Below are positions 35,746 through 48,819 of a stretch of 64,000 bases of DNA, in pieces; the stretch's first letter is position 1; each line of letters begins with the position of its first letter. The DNA is taken from NCBI RefSeq assembly GCF_001425485.1, contig NZ_LMQW01000012.1, positions 356,100-420,099 on the forward strand. Direction: 5' to 3'. The position numbers and the translations under genes were made by a program. The notes under the pieces were generated by a model, which was not told the DNA's origin, ran no database searches, and saw only the letters and a program-made list of their open reading frames with translations. Source of the DNA: Aureimonas sp. Leaf427. Lineage in GTDB: Bacteria > Pseudomonadota > Alphaproteobacteria > Rhizobiales > Rhizobiaceae.

Positions 35746-36573
35746 TCAGGCGGCCTTCGTCGCCGCCAGGCCGGCCTCGACGAAGCGGATGCTCGCGGCA
35801 AGCTCGCCCGCGATGTCGGCGCTGGCCGCGATCTCGGCCGCGAAGGGCTCGAAGGACAGCGCGCCGCGATATCCGCCGGCCTGCAGCTGCTTCACCTGCC
35901 CGATATTGTCGATGAGATCGCCCGGTCCGACGAGCACGCGATGGGAGTCGCGCATGGCTTCGCGCGCGACCGCCGTATCCTCGACGCCCGAAATGTGGAC
36001 GAGGCCCGTCCGATCGGGAAACATCTCGGTCTCTCCCGCGACGAAATGGTGAAACGTATCGTGGACGAGCTTGAAGCGATCGGCCGCCCCGATCGCCTCG
36101 ATCGCATCCACGGCCTCGCGCTTCAGCCGGAGCGAGCATTCGGCGAAGCCGAGCGGCTCGACGAGGCCGACGAGGCCCGCCTCGGCGAGGATCGGCGCGA
36201 GGCCGCCGAGCGCCTGCCGAAGGGCCGCCAAGCGATCGGCGTCGTTCGACCAGAAGCCCTCGACGTTCACCGGGCACAGAACCAGCGCTTCGGCACCCGC
36301 CGCCCGGGCGTCGGCGGCCAGCTCGCGCGCCTCGCGCTCGCGCTCGGGCGTCCAGTCGTTGAACCGCTGAAGCGCGTTGATCGAAAGAATGCGCAGGCCC
36401 CGCTGCGCCGCCTGCGCCCGCACCTCGGCCGGCGCCGTTCCATCCTTCAGCGCGACGCCGTCCAGATCGTTGCGAATTTCGACGGCGTCGAGGTCCAGCC
36501 GAACGGCGGCGTCGAAGAAGGCGGCGACGTCGAGACGGGGCGCGACCATGTGGTTCAAGGCAAACGGCAACAT
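35746..36573 (-). CDS. sugar phosphate isomerase/epimerase, IolI-like
   Basis: 275-residue xylose-isomerase-type TIM barrel. Conserved pieces: DAVEIRNDL near residue 30, ALVLCPVN, GLVEPLGF (metal Glu), KLVHDTFHHFVAGE and GALSFEPF. This pattern suits the 2-keto-myo-inositol isomerase (IolI) group, but proteins of this fold are hard to assign. First gene of the minus-strand transport/catabolism operon, directly downstream of a good promoter at 36627-36656. Confidence 0.72.
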   Translation of the reverse strand: MLPFALNHMVAPRLDVAAFFDAAVRLDLDAVEIRNDLDGVALKDGTAPAEVRAQAAQRGLRILSINALQRFNDWTPEREREARELAADARAAGAEALVLCPVNVEGFWSNDADRLAALRQALGGLAPILAEAGLVGLVEPLGFAECSLRLKREAVDAIEAIGAADRFKLVHDTFHHFVAGETEMFPDRTGLVHISGVEDTAVAREAMRDSHRVLVGPGDLIDNIGQVKQLQAGGYRGALSFEPFAAEIAASADIAGELAASIRFVEAGLAATKAA

Positions 36574-36994
36574 CCGAGGTCGCTCCCAAATTCAGAATGA
36601 ATTTTCTGTCTTGTTCAATTTCAATCTACATATTCCGATGCAAAAGCATGTGTCAAGGGAGGATCCGCGATCCATTGCCGCGAGGGCATCGATACCGCAG
36701 CTCGGAAGACGCAACCGCATTCCACCTTTCGAAACGTCTTGTTGCACTGCGGAATTCTTTGAATTTCGCTCAAGCTCGACTTGATAGTGCTGATCTTTTC
36801 CGACGCTGAGATGACGGGCAGCAGCAGGCAAGACTTGAAGTTCGAGCATGCGCCACCTCGTCGAGAGGCGGAACGCGATCGAAGAAAATGGAACGTACAT
36901 ATCGAAATAAATCCGGGCATACGACGCAGATCGGAATGTGTCCGTTCTCCACCTGCGGCCATTCGTCGATCTCAGAGATGCGATATGGTTGCCG
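36574..36994. other. 421-bp AT-richer regulatory region upstream of the inositol operon
   Basis: Clearly lower in G+C than its surroundings. It separates the LacI-type regulator gene from the operon it presumably controls. It contains the promoter at 36627-36656 and short inverted repeats (ATGC-AAAA-GCAT within the promoter spacer; ATTC-N5-GAAT near 36590). No credible gene was found in it. Confidence 0.6.
36627..36656 (-). promoter_or_regulatory. sigma-70-type promoter of the inositol transport operon
   Basis: On the minus strand: TTGACA (36651-36656, perfect -35), then TATGTA (36627-36632) at 18 bases or ATATGT at 17. The start would be about 45-50 bases before the ATG at 36573. The spacer contains ATGC-N4-GCAT, a possible operator for the adjacent LacI-family repressor. 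Confidence 0.65.
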
Positions 36995-38011
36995 TCATGC
37001 GTTTTCGGCCATGTGAATGCGCACGTCCGTGATCAGCGTCGCCGCCTCCCCTTCCAGCCGGGAGAGGAGCCGCGCCATCGTTTCCATCGCGACGCGCATT
37101 TCGAGCTCCGGGTCCTGATCGATCACCGCGTCGATCGCCCGATCGCGCAGCAACCGGCGACGGTCGGCCGTCAGCTCGTGCATGACGACGACCGTGTCCC
37201 GATCCCGGCCGAGCCGGCGCAGAGCCGCCATGGCCGGGCCGGCCCCGGCCGTGCTGTGATAGAGGCCGCGCAAGCCGGGATCGGCTAAGAAGGTTTCGAA
37301 GACGAGACGTCCGGCCCTGTCCGCATCCTCGCCGCTTTCCAGGACCGGCCCGAGCCCTGCGCCCGCATATCGCTCGGCGAAGACCTCCCGCAGGCCGGCT
37401 TCCCGCTCCCGATGGCCCGTCATCGCCCTCGATCCCGCCAGCATGGCGATGCGCCCGCCTTCGGGCCCGAGGAAGCGGCCGAAAAGATCGCCCGCGACGC
37501 GCCCGGACCGGCGGTCGTCGGGCCCGACATAGGCGGCCCGGCCGCTGCTCGGCACATCCGTCGCCAGCGTCACCACGGGCCGGCGGCTCGCCGCGGCTCG
37601 AAGAGCCTCTGCGACGTCGGGCTCGTCGGGCACGACCACGACGAGACCGTCGAACGCATCCGCCTTCGACCGGGTGGTCTCGGCGATGCGCCTTGGATCG
37701 TTGGGATCGATGTGATGCACGAAAAACTGGAGGCTCATTTCCGCAAAGAGCGGCGCGGCGCGGTCGAGAGCGACCTTCAGCGCCGCATGGAACGGGTTCT
37801 TCGGCGCCTGCATGAGGACGGCGACGCGCAGACGTCGCTGCGGGCGATGGGCGAGAGCGCGGTCGAGGCGCAGCGCGCGGGCCGCCGCCAGGATGCGCGC
37901 CTCCTTGTCGGGAGCCACCCCGCCTCGCCCGTTCAGCACCCGGTCCACCGTGGCGAGCGACACGGCCGCGACACGCGCCACGTCCCCGAGCGTCGGCTTG
38001 GTTCCACCCAT
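36995..38011 (-). CDS. LacI-family transcriptional regulator
   Basis: 338 residues. N-terminal LacI HTH: PTLGDVARVAAVSLATVDRV with hinge helix region downstream, then a periplasmic-binding-protein-like effector domain (VAVLMQAPKNPFHAALKVAL; FDGLVVVVPDEPDV). The ATG at 38011 is preferred over 38053 because GGGAGG stands about 6 bases before it. It lies between the minus-strand inositol transport operon and the divergent plus-strand IolE-like gene, so it probably represses both. The effector is likely an inositol-pathway sugar, by analogy. Confidence 0.88.
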   Translation of the reverse strand: MGGTKPTLGDVARVAAVSLATVDRVLNGRGGVAPDKEARILAAARALRLDRALAHRPQRRLRVAVLMQAPKNPFHAALKVALDRAAPLFAEMSLQFFVHHIDPNDPRRIAETTRSKADAFDGLVVVVPDEPDVAEALRAAASRRPVVTLATDVPSSGRAAYVGPDDRRSGRVAGDLFGRFLGPEGGRIAMLAGSRAMTGHREREAGLREVFAERYAGAGLGPVLESGEDADRAGRLVFETFLADPGLRGLYHSTAGAGPAMAALRRLGRDRDTVVVMHELTADRRRLLRDRAIDAVIDQDPELEMRVAMETMARLLSRLEGEAATLITDVRIHMAENA

Positions 38012-38051
38012 CTCCTGCCTCCCGGGCCGTCCCGCTTGAGGTGATCCCATC

Positions 38052-38078
38052 AAAGCTCCGCTTTGGGAAGAGCGCTTC
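38052..38078. promoter_or_regulatory. candidate operator pair between the regulator and the IolE-like gene
   Basis: Two adjacent inverted repeats in the divergent intergenic region: AAAGC-TCC-GCTTT (38052-38064) and GAAG-AGCG-CTTC (38067-38078). LacI-family sites are palindromes of this size, often with a CG or GC centre. Assignment to the neighbouring regulator is inference. Confidence 0.35.
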
Positions 38079-38147
38079 GATCCCTAGGTTCGGCCGCGGG
38101 AAGACCCGGCGAGCCGGCCGGGCGCCCGACCGGAGGAGGATCAGGCG

Positions 38148-39071
38148 ATGACGATCACCATCACGACGGCGCCCTGCTGCTGGGGCGTCGACGACGTGAC
38201 CAATCCGAACCTTCCCGCCTGGGAGCACGTCTTCGACGAGGTGCGCGCGGCCGGCTTCGGCGGGCTGGAACTCGGCCCCTACGGCTACGTGCCGCTCGAT
38301 GTCGACGTCGTTTCCTCGGCCTTGAGGGAGCGCGGGCTCTTCATCGTGGCCGGCACGATCTTCGACGATCTCGTCTCACCGGAGAAGCGCGACGACCTCC
38401 TGCGCCAGACCGACGAGATCTGCGCGCTCGTCACGCGGCTGCCGCAGCCGGACCGTCATCCCGGCCAGCGGTTTTCGGCCCCCTATCTGACGGTGATGGA
38501 CTGGGGCCACGAGGAGCGCGACTATTGTGCCGGCCATTTTGACCGCGCGCCGCGCCTGTCCGATGCGCGATGGGCGGGGATGGTGGGGAACATCCGCGCC
38601 ATCGCCGAGCGTGCGCGCGACGCTCACGGCGTGCGCGCCGTGATCCATCCCCATGCCGGCGGACATATCGAGTTCGCCGACGAGATCGAGCGCATCGCCG
38701 CCGACGTGCCGCAGGACCTCGCCGGCTTCTGCCTCGACACCGGCCACACCCACTATGCCGGCATGGACCCCGTCGCGACGCTGGAACGCTACGCCGACCG
38801 GCTCGACTATCTTCACTTCAAGGATATCGACCCGATCGTCTTCGAGCGCGTGCTCGGAGAGCGGATCCGCTTCTTCGAGGCCTGCGCGCAAGGGGTGATG
38901 TGCCCGATCGGACGCGGCGTCATCGATTATCCGGCGATCCGCGCGCTGCTCGACCGGCTCGGCTATGCGGGATTCATCACCGTCGAGCAGGAGCGCGATC
39001 CGCGCAACGCCGGCGGCAGCCTCGCCGACGTGAAGGCCAGCCGCGACTATCTGGCCCGCGTCGGGTTCTGA
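38148..39071 (+). CDS. IolE-like TIM-barrel protein (inosose dehydratase family)
   Basis: 307-residue xylose-isomerase-type TIM barrel. APCCWGVDDVTNPNLP at the N-terminus parallels the GxxxxxWxxDDxxxLP start of IolE proteins; later motifs are GLELGPYGY, AVIHPHAGGHIE, GFCLDTGHTHYAG, YLHFKDIDP and FITVEQERDP, which supply the metal-binding Glu/Asp/His set. IolE dehydrates 2-keto-myo-inositol; this is the most IolE-like of three barrels in the region but may act on a related keto-cyclitol. A strong GGAGGAGGAT ribosome site precedes the ATG. Divergent from the LacI-type gene; a Gfo/Idh gene follows. Confidence 0.78.
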   Translation: MTITITTAPCCWGVDDVTNPNLPAWEHVFDEVRAAGFGGLELGPYGYVPLDVDVVSSALRERGLFIVAGTIFDDLVSPEKRDDLLRQTDEICALVTRLPQPDRHPGQRFSAPYLTVMDWGHEERDYCAGHFDRAPRLSDARWAGMVGNIRAIAERARDAHGVRAVIHPHAGGHIEFADEIERIAADVPQDLAGFCLDTGHTHYAGMDPVATLERYADRLDYLHFKDIDPIVFERVLGERIRFFEACAQGVMCPIGRGVIDYPAIRALLDRLGYAGFITVEQERDPRNAGGSLADVKASRDYLARVGF

Positions 39072-39144
39072 TACCGGCGGCCCTTGGAAAGGACCGCGGG
39101 TATCCCGCGCCGAACGGCGCGGCGGCGGCTTACGCCACTGTGAC

Positions 39145-39176
39145 GCCATGACCTTCGACATGTCGAAGGTCATGGC
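39145..39176. promoter_or_regulatory. 32-bp perfect palindrome
   Basis: The 32 bases form an uninterrupted palindrome whose half-site is GCCATGACCTTCGACA. It lies in the 138-bp gap between the IolE-like gene and the dehydrogenase gene, 33 bp before the latter's ATG. No T-run follows. It could be an operator for a dimer or tetramer, or an RNA hairpin influencing expression of the second gene. Confidence 0.6.
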
Positions 39177-39209
39177 CGCTGGTATGACATCTTCGGGGAG
39201 GACGAGACC

Positions 39210-40382
39210 ATGATCAACGGCGAGAGACGAACAAAGCGGCCGATCCGCTGGGCGATGGTGGGCGGCGGACGCGGCAGCCAGATCGGCTACATCCATCGCT
39301 CGGCGGCCCTGCGCGACCGGAACTTCGACCTCGTCGCGGGTGCCTTCGATCTCGATGCGGAGCGGGGCCGGGCCTTCGGCATCGAGCTCGACGTCGCGCC
39401 CGAGCGTTGCTACGCGAGCTTCGACGCCATGTTCGCGGCCGAAACGGCGCGGGAGGACGCGATCGAGGCGGTCTCGATCGCGACGCCGAACAACACCCAC
39501 TTTTCCATCGCCAAGGCGGCGCTGGAGCATGGCATCCACGTCGTCTGCGAAAAGCCGCTCTGCTTCACCGTCGCCGAGGCGTTGGAACTGGAGGCACTGT
39601 CGAAGGCGAAAGGAAAGATCGTCGGCGTCACCTACGGCTATGCCGGGCACCAACTCATCGAAGAGGCGCGGGCCCTCGTGGCCGCCGGCTCGCTCGGCGA
39701 GATCCGCCTCGTGAACCTCCAGTTCGCGCACGGGTTTCACTCGGCCGCCGTCGAGGAGACCAATCCCGCGACGCGCTGGCGGGTCGATCCGCGCTTCGCC
39801 GGCCCGAGCTACGTTCTCGGCGACGTCGGCACGCATCCTCTCTACATTTCCGAGGTCATCCTGCCGCATCTCAGGATCAAGCGTCTGATGTGCGCGCGCC
39901 AGAGCTTCGTGAAAAGCCGCGCGCCGCTGGAGGACAACGCCGTCACGCTGATGGAATACGACAACGGCGCGTTCGGCACGGTCTGGTCCAGCGCCGTCAA
40001 CGCCGGCTCCATGCACGGACAGAAGATCCGCATCGTCGGCTCCAAGGCCAGCCTCGAATGGTGGGACGAACGGCCGAACCAGCTTTCCTTCGAAGTGCAG
40101 GACGAGCCGGTGCGCATTCTCGAGCGCGGCATGGGTTATCTTCACCCCGCCACCCTTGCCGACGATCGCATCGGCGCCGGTCATTCCGAGGGCCTCTTCG
40201 AGGCCTGGGCCAATCTCTACGACCGTTTCGCCATCGCCATGGAAGCGACGGATCGAGGCGATGCGGCTGTTCTCGCCGGCCTTCGCTATCCGGACATCAA
40301 GGCGGGCATCGAAGGCGTGCGCTGGGTCGAGACCTGCGTGCGGTCGGCAGAGGGCGGCGGCGTCTGGATCGACTACGCCTGA
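39210..40382 (+). CDS. Gfo/Idh/MocA family oxidoreductase
   Basis: 390 residues. N-terminal Rossmann motif WAMVGGGRGSQIGYIHRSA near residue 14; family lysine in HVVCEKPLCFT near residue 113; GDVGTHPLYISEVI supplies the substrate-domain Asp/His region. The longer subfamily (about 385-390 residues) differs from the two dehydrogenases at 28.7-30.9 kb. The substrate is probably a sugar or cyclitol, given the IolE-like partner upstream. A GGGGAGG ribosome site precedes the ATG. It converges on gyrB. Confidence 0.85.
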   Translation: MINGERRTKRPIRWAMVGGGRGSQIGYIHRSAALRDRNFDLVAGAFDLDAERGRAFGIELDVAPERCYASFDAMFAAETAREDAIEAVSIATPNNTHFSIAKAALEHGIHVVCEKPLCFTVAEALELEALSKAKGKIVGVTYGYAGHQLIEEARALVAAGSLGEIRLVNLQFAHGFHSAAVEETNPATRWRVDPRFAGPSYVLGDVGTHPLYISEVILPHLRIKRLMCARQSFVKSRAPLEDNAVTLMEYDNGAFGTVWSSAVNAGSMHGQKIRIVGSKASLEWWDERPNQLSFEVQDEPVRILERGMGYLHPATLADDRIGAGHSEGLFEAWANLYDRFAIAMEATDRGDAAVLAGLRYPDIKAGIEGVRWVETCVRSAEGGGVWIDYA

Positions 40383-40551
40383 AATCCGCCGGGCTCGCTC
40401 CGAACGAGACCGGACTGCCGTCTGACGTCATCCGTTCTAGCGGGCGCGGAAGATCCGAACGGCCCTCAAAATCCCCGCGACGGACGGACGGCATCGTCCA
40501 GGACGTAGGCCATGGCCGGCAACCGTCTGGCGGCGGCTCGGACAAGAAGAG

Positions 40552-45002
<4,451 letters not shown>

Positions 45003-45015
45003 CCTTCGAAAGCCG

Positions 45016-45438
45016 TCAGGCGGCGGCGGACATGCCGAAGGGCCAGGCCTCTTCATCCGCGCCGTGAAGGATGTCGACGAGATCGACATGCTCGGAGAGA
45101 TATTTCAGATAGGCGTTGCGCAGATAACGACCGCCGGTCTCGTCGTTGCGGACGGGAAAGAACCGGTCGGCGGCGTCGTGAAGGGCGTAGAGCGCCATGG
45201 CGTCGAGATCGGGCTCGCGGCCCGCCGCCGCGCGGTAGTCGTTGAGATCGGCAAGGCTCAGCGCCCCCAGAAGCCGTTCGAAGGGTTTCGGCGCGCGGCG
45301 CGGGCGGTCGGGCGTCGTCCTGCGAATTGTGTCGCCGAGTTCGAGCAGGATATCGGCGTTGCCGCGACCGAAGGGGGAGGAGAAACCTTCGGCGCTCCAG
45401 GCAAAATCCGTCCTCGACCCGTTCGGCATGCTGCTCAT
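45016..45438 (-). CDS. hypothetical protein
   Basis: 140 residues, soluble, mixed composition; no motif recognised. The N-terminal part is Ser/Phe/Gly-rich (WSAEGFSSPFGRGNADILLE), the middle is helical and the C-terminal part rich in aromatic and Asp/His residues. I chose the ATG at 45438 (AGGGGAC about 10 bases upstream) over the TTG/ATG further upstream. It converges on the P450 gene with a 13-bp gap and stands apart from mscS. Confidence 0.5.
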   Translation of the reverse strand: MSSMPNGSRTDFAWSAEGFSSPFGRGNADILLELGDTIRRTTPDRPRRAPKPFERLLGALSLADLNDYRAAAGREPDLDAMALYALHDAADRFFPVRNDETGGRYLRNAYLKYLSEHVDLVDILHGADEEAWPFGMSAAA

Positions 45439-45546
45439 CGTGGCCGTCCCCTGCTTCGACGCTCGGATGTCTGGAAGTCTTCGCCTTCGGCACAACCGTA
45501 GCGACGCTGCCTTGACCGAAACCTGTCGCGGCTAAGAAGCTTGGCG

Positions 45547-46485
45547 CTATCGGGGAGCGGTCGCGACGGCGCCCTGGTCGGCCGATTCCGGGCGGGCGTT
45601 GACGAAGGCGACATTGGCTTTCGGCGCCTCTTCGATGCCGAGAAAGCGGGAGGGATCGGCGTCGCCGGGCACGAGACGGTGGATGGCGCGCGGCTCGCCC
45701 TCCGGCCCGAAGCGCTGGACGAGCGCGGCCCGAAGGCGGCTCGGCACGAGGCGCTGGGCACCCGCGATCGAGCCCTCGCGCACGGTGCCGACGAGGAGGA
45801 TCACCTGCGCATCCGGGGTCAGCTGGTCGAGCGAGGCGTCCAGGCGCTCCAGTCCCGTGCCGGCCAGCGCCCCGCCCTCCAGGATGCAGGCGGCCTCGCC
45901 GTCCGGCAGGTCGCGCTTCAGTTCCACCGTCCAGGCGACGGTCCGGGGACCGGCCCGCGTGTGGTTCTTCAGCCAGACGTTCCAGATCGCCGAATTCGGC
46001 GCGAAGACGAAGAGGCCGTCGAAGGTTTCGAGATGGCAGACGAAGAGGCCGATCTCGCGCACCGTGCCGGCGAAGGTCTGCGTCTCGACATAGTCGCCGA
46101 CGCGGAAGGGGCGCAGCCAGAGGAGCATGATGCCGGCCGCGATGTTCGTCAGCGTGCCCTGGAGCGCGAGGCCGACGGCGAGACCGGCCGCGCCGAGAAC
46201 GGCGAGAAGCGAGGTCGTCTGCACGCCGACCTGACCGAGCGCGAGGATGACCGTGAAGATCACGACGAGATAGCGCACGATCGAGATCAGCGGCGCGCGG
46301 ACGGTCTCGCCGATCCGCGTCGAATGCCGGAAGGCCCGGCCGAGTGCCTCCGAAATCCAGCGCGCCAGGAACAGGCCGGCGAGCAGGATGAGGACCGCGA
46401 CGAAGAGCTGCGGCAGAAAGAGGATCGCGCCGTCGAGAAGACGCGAAGCGAGCGCCGAGGTTTCCTGGATGTCGAGCGGCTGCAT
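45547..46485 (-). CDS. MscS-family mechanosensitive ion channel
   Basis: 312 residues. Three predicted transmembrane helices: residues ~20-45, ~62-85 and the pore helix TM3 LAVLGAAGLAVGLALQGTL followed by the beta domain starting LRPFRVGDYVE. It opens on membrane tension to release solutes during hypo-osmotic shock. I used the ATG at 46485, which has AAGGAG 6 bases upstream; an open frame extends 35 codons further. Downstream of cysK on the same strand but separated by a strong hairpin. Confidence 0.9.
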   Translation of the reverse strand: MQPLDIQETSALASRLLDGAILFLPQLFVAVLILLAGLFLARWISEALGRAFRHSTRIGETVRAPLISIVRYLVVIFTVILALGQVGVQTTSLLAVLGAAGLAVGLALQGTLTNIAAGIMLLWLRPFRVGDYVETQTFAGTVREIGLFVCHLETFDGLFVFAPNSAIWNVWLKNHTRAGPRTVAWTVELKRDLPDGEAACILEGGALAGTGLERLDASLDQLTPDAQVILLVGTVREGSIAGAQRLVPSRLRAALVQRFGPEGEPRAIHRLVPGDADPSRFLGIEEAPKANVAFVNARPESADQGAVATAPR

Positions 46486-46565
46486 GAAGGCTCCTTCGTC
46501 GGCGGTCCTGACCTTATACCGACGAACGAACGAAGACGGCGCGAAGACGTTTCGCAGTGCAGCGA

Positions 46566-46621
46566 GAAAAAGCCGGTTTGGCGAAGCCACCGTCCCGCCA
46601 GCGGGCGGGCGGGACGGCGGC
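46566..46621 (-). terminator. probable cysK terminator
   Basis: A 14-bp stem with a single mismatch (46586-46599 with 46608-46621, 8-base loop) begins 22 bp after the cysK stop on the minus strand. TTTTT follows 15 bases later (46567-46571). The gap before the T-run is longer than usual, so it may be a weak terminator or a 3'-end stabiliser. Confidence 0.55.
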
Positions 46622-46643
46622 TCATTCTAAAACCCGGCCTCGA

Positions 46644-47666
46644 TCAGATGGAAGGCGCGCCCTTCGGCGGCTCCTTGGGCTCCTCGGGATCGATCAGGCC
46701 GTCGAAGAGCGCGGTCGACAGGTAGCGCTCGGCGAAGGAGGGGATGATGACGACGATCGTCTTGCCGGCATTCTCCTCGCGGCTGCCGACCTTGATCGCG
46801 GCCGCGAGGGCCGCGCCCGACGAGATGCCGACCGGAACGCCTTCCAGCCGCGCCACGAGACGGGCGAGCTCGAAGGATTCCTCGTTGGAGACGGCGACCA
46901 CCTCGTCATAGACGCCGCGATCGAGGATCGGAGGCGCAAAGCCGGCGCCGATGCCCTGGATCTTGTGGGGCCCGGGATTGCCGCCGGACAGGACGGGCGA
47001 GGCCTCCGGCTCGACGGCGACGATCTTCACGCCGGGCTTGCGGCTTTTGAGGACCTGACCGACGCCGGTGATCGTGCCGCCCGTGCCGATGCCGGAGACG
47101 AGGATGTCGATCGTGCCCTTGGTGTCGTTCCAGATCTCCTCGGCCGTGGTGACGCGATGGATCTCGGGATTGGCCGGGTTCTCGAACTGCTGGGGGATGA
47201 TGGCGTTCGGGATCGAGGCGGCGAGTTCCTCGGCCTTGGCGATCGCGCCCTTCATGCCCTTGGCGCCTTCGGTCAGCACGAGCTCGGCGCCGAGAAGGCG
47301 CAGCATCTTGCGACGCTCGATCGACATGGTCTCGGGCATGGTGAGGATCAGCTGGTAGCCCTTGGCGGCCGCGGCGAAGGCGAGGCCGATGCCGGTATTG
47401 CCGGAGGTCGGCTCGATCAGCGTCGTCTTGCCGGGCACGAGGCGCCCTTCCGCCTCCAGCCGCTCGATCATGGCGACGCCGATGCGGTCCTTGACGCTGG
47501 AGGTTGGGTTGAAGAACTCGAGCTTGGCCAGAAGATGGGCCTTCACGCCCTTCTCGCGCGCCAGCTTGTCGAGGCGCACGATGGGCGTGTCGCCGATCGT
47601 GTCGACGATGGAATCGTAGATCCGGCCGCGGCCATGCGTGCGGGCCTCGTTCAGGGGCGTGTCCAT
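46644..47666 (-). CDS. cysK: cysteine synthase A (O-acetylserine sulfhydrylase)
   Basis: 340 residues, PLP-dependent. The PLP lysine is in [11 protein letters not shown] (residue ~57), the Asn loop is [12 protein letters not shown], the phosphate-binding glycines are [12 protein letters not shown], and the Ser of SSGAALAA closes the site. It makes cysteine from O-acetylserine and sulfide. The C-terminal acidic/Pro extension ([11 protein letters not shown]) is typical of alphaproteobacterial CysK. Divergent from the diguanylate cyclase gene. Confidence 0.95.
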   Translation of the reverse strand: MDTPLNEARTHGRGRIYDSIVDTIGDTPIVRLDKLAREKGVKAHLLAKLEFFNPTSSVKDRIGVAMIERLEAEGRLVPGKTTLIEPTSGNTGIGLAFAAAAKGYQLILTMPETMSIERRKMLRLLGAELVLTEGAKGMKGAIAKAEELAASIPNAIIPQQFENPANPEIHRVTTAEEIWNDTKGTIDILVSGIGTGGTITGVGQVLKSRKPGVKIVAVEPEASPVLSGGNPGPHKIQGIGAGFAPPILDRGVYDEVVAVSNEESFELARLVARLEGVPVGISSGAALAAAIKVGSREENAGKTIVVIIPSFAERYLSTALFDGLIDPEEPKEPPKGAPSI

Positions 47667-47995
47667 GGTCGTCTCCTCGTTCGTCGGTCGGGGGCTTTTC
47701 GCCGCGTCGAGCGTGCACGATAGGGCCGAACGGGCGTCAAGCCGAGAGACGATCGTTCGCCCGGAGGCCCTCCTCTAGAATGACTTTGCGCGGGCGCCCC
47801 GCGCAAGAGGCGGAGACGCGGCACGCAAAGTCTCCGGAGGCGACCATCGTCCGCCGCTTTTGAATCGAAGGCGACGGTGGCGGGCAAGTCGGCCTTGTCC
47901 ATGCCGACAAGCACCGGGGCCACGTTCATTTCGAGGTAAGGAGCGCGCCGCAAGGGTGTCCCCATGATCGATCGGCATGGGTTCGGAGGACGACC
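47667..47995. other. 329-bp divergent region with nested inverted repeats
   Basis: Between cysK (minus) and the diguanylate cyclase gene (plus). GACTTTGCG (47782-47790) and CGCAAAGTC (47824-47832) are inverted copies; inside them GCGCGGG-CGC-CCCGCGC (47788-47804) is a perfect 7-bp hairpin. No credible gene. No convincing promoter pair was identified for either flanking gene. Confidence 0.5.
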
Positions 47996-48802
47996 TTGAA
48001 TCAGGAACCAGATGGGCTGCGGCAGCTCGTCCTGGAAGTGCTCGGGCTGACGCTCCTGGCGGCCGCGGCCATCACGATCGCCGCCTTCAACGTGTTCGGC
48101 GAGATGACGGCGGAAGCGCAACGGGCGCTTCTCTTCTCTCTGTCCGCGCTCGGCCTCTGCACGATCCCCATTCTCGCCTTCGTCGCCTGGCGCATGAGCG
48201 GGCTGGCCCGGCAGAACCGGCAGCTCTTCTCGCGCGCCACGCAGGACGGGCTGACGCAGATCCTCAACAAGACGGCCTTTCGCACGGGCGTCGAAGCCGA
48301 GATCATGCGGGGTCCGCGCCGCATCGAGGACAGCCGGCCCTACACGCTCCTCATCATCGACGCCGACCACTTCAAGAAGATCAACGACCGGCTGGGCCAT
48401 GCGACGGGCGACGTCGCCCTCGTTGCCATCGCGCGGATGCTGAAACGCTCCGTGCGCAAGGACGACATCGTCGGCCGGATCGGCGGCGAGGAGTTCGCGA
48501 TCCTCCTCAAGGGCGCGGGCCTGGAGGAGGCGCGCCTCGTGGCGGAGCGGCTGCGCGCCTCCATCGAGTGTCTCAGCGTCGGGCCGAAGGGCCGCGCGGC
48601 GCAGCTCTCGGTCTCGATGGGCGGCCTCACCTTCGTGGGCGCACCGCCCTACGAGGCCCTCTACCGAACGGCCGACGCCAATCTCTACCGCGCCAAGAAG
48701 AACGGCCGGAACCGCGTGGACATCACGAGCGCGGTCCGGACCGCTCGCCCCCTCGGCCACCAGAAGGGCGCGACGGCGGCCCTCGCCCGAACCATCGGCT
48801 GA
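47996..48802 (+). CDS. membrane-bound diguanylate cyclase (GGDEF domain)
   Basis: 268 residues. Two transmembrane helices (residues ~12-32 and ~43-65) with almost no periplasmic loop, then a GGDEF domain (about 80-245). The active-site motif is GGEEF, an accepted variant, and RKDD five residues before it matches the RxxD inhibitory c-di-GMP site. It should make c-di-GMP from two GTP. The start is a TTG: GGAGGA lies 4-5 bases upstream and no in-frame ATG fits. It converges on dut with only 17 bp between stops. Confidence 0.9.
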   Translation: MNQEPDGLRQLVLEVLGLTLLAAAAITIAAFNVFGEMTAEAQRALLFSLSALGLCTIPILAFVAWRMSGLARQNRQLFSRATQDGLTQILNKTAFRTGVEAEIMRGPRRIEDSRPYTLLIIDADHFKKINDRLGHATGDVALVAIARMLKRSVRKDDIVGRIGGEEFAILLKGAGLEEARLVAERLRASIECLSVGPKGRAAQLSVSMGGLTFVGAPPYEALYRTADANLYRAKKNGRNRVDITSAVRTARPLGHQKGATAALARTIG

Positions 48803-48819
48803 TCCAAGCTACCCGTCGA

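Noticed and set aside
39145-39176. The 32-bp palindrome as a Rho-independent terminator
   Set aside because: No T-run follows on either strand and the next co-directional gene starts 33 bp away.
47729-47745. TTGACG on the minus strand as a cysK promoter
   Set aside because: No acceptable -10 element at 16-18 bases; the nearest A/T-rich hexamer is only 11-12 bases away.
47667-47980. Possible extra minus-strand gene between cysK and the diguanylate cyclase
   Set aside because: The open frame runs antisense through the diguanylate cyclase and past cysK's start, with no ribosome site or recognisable domain.
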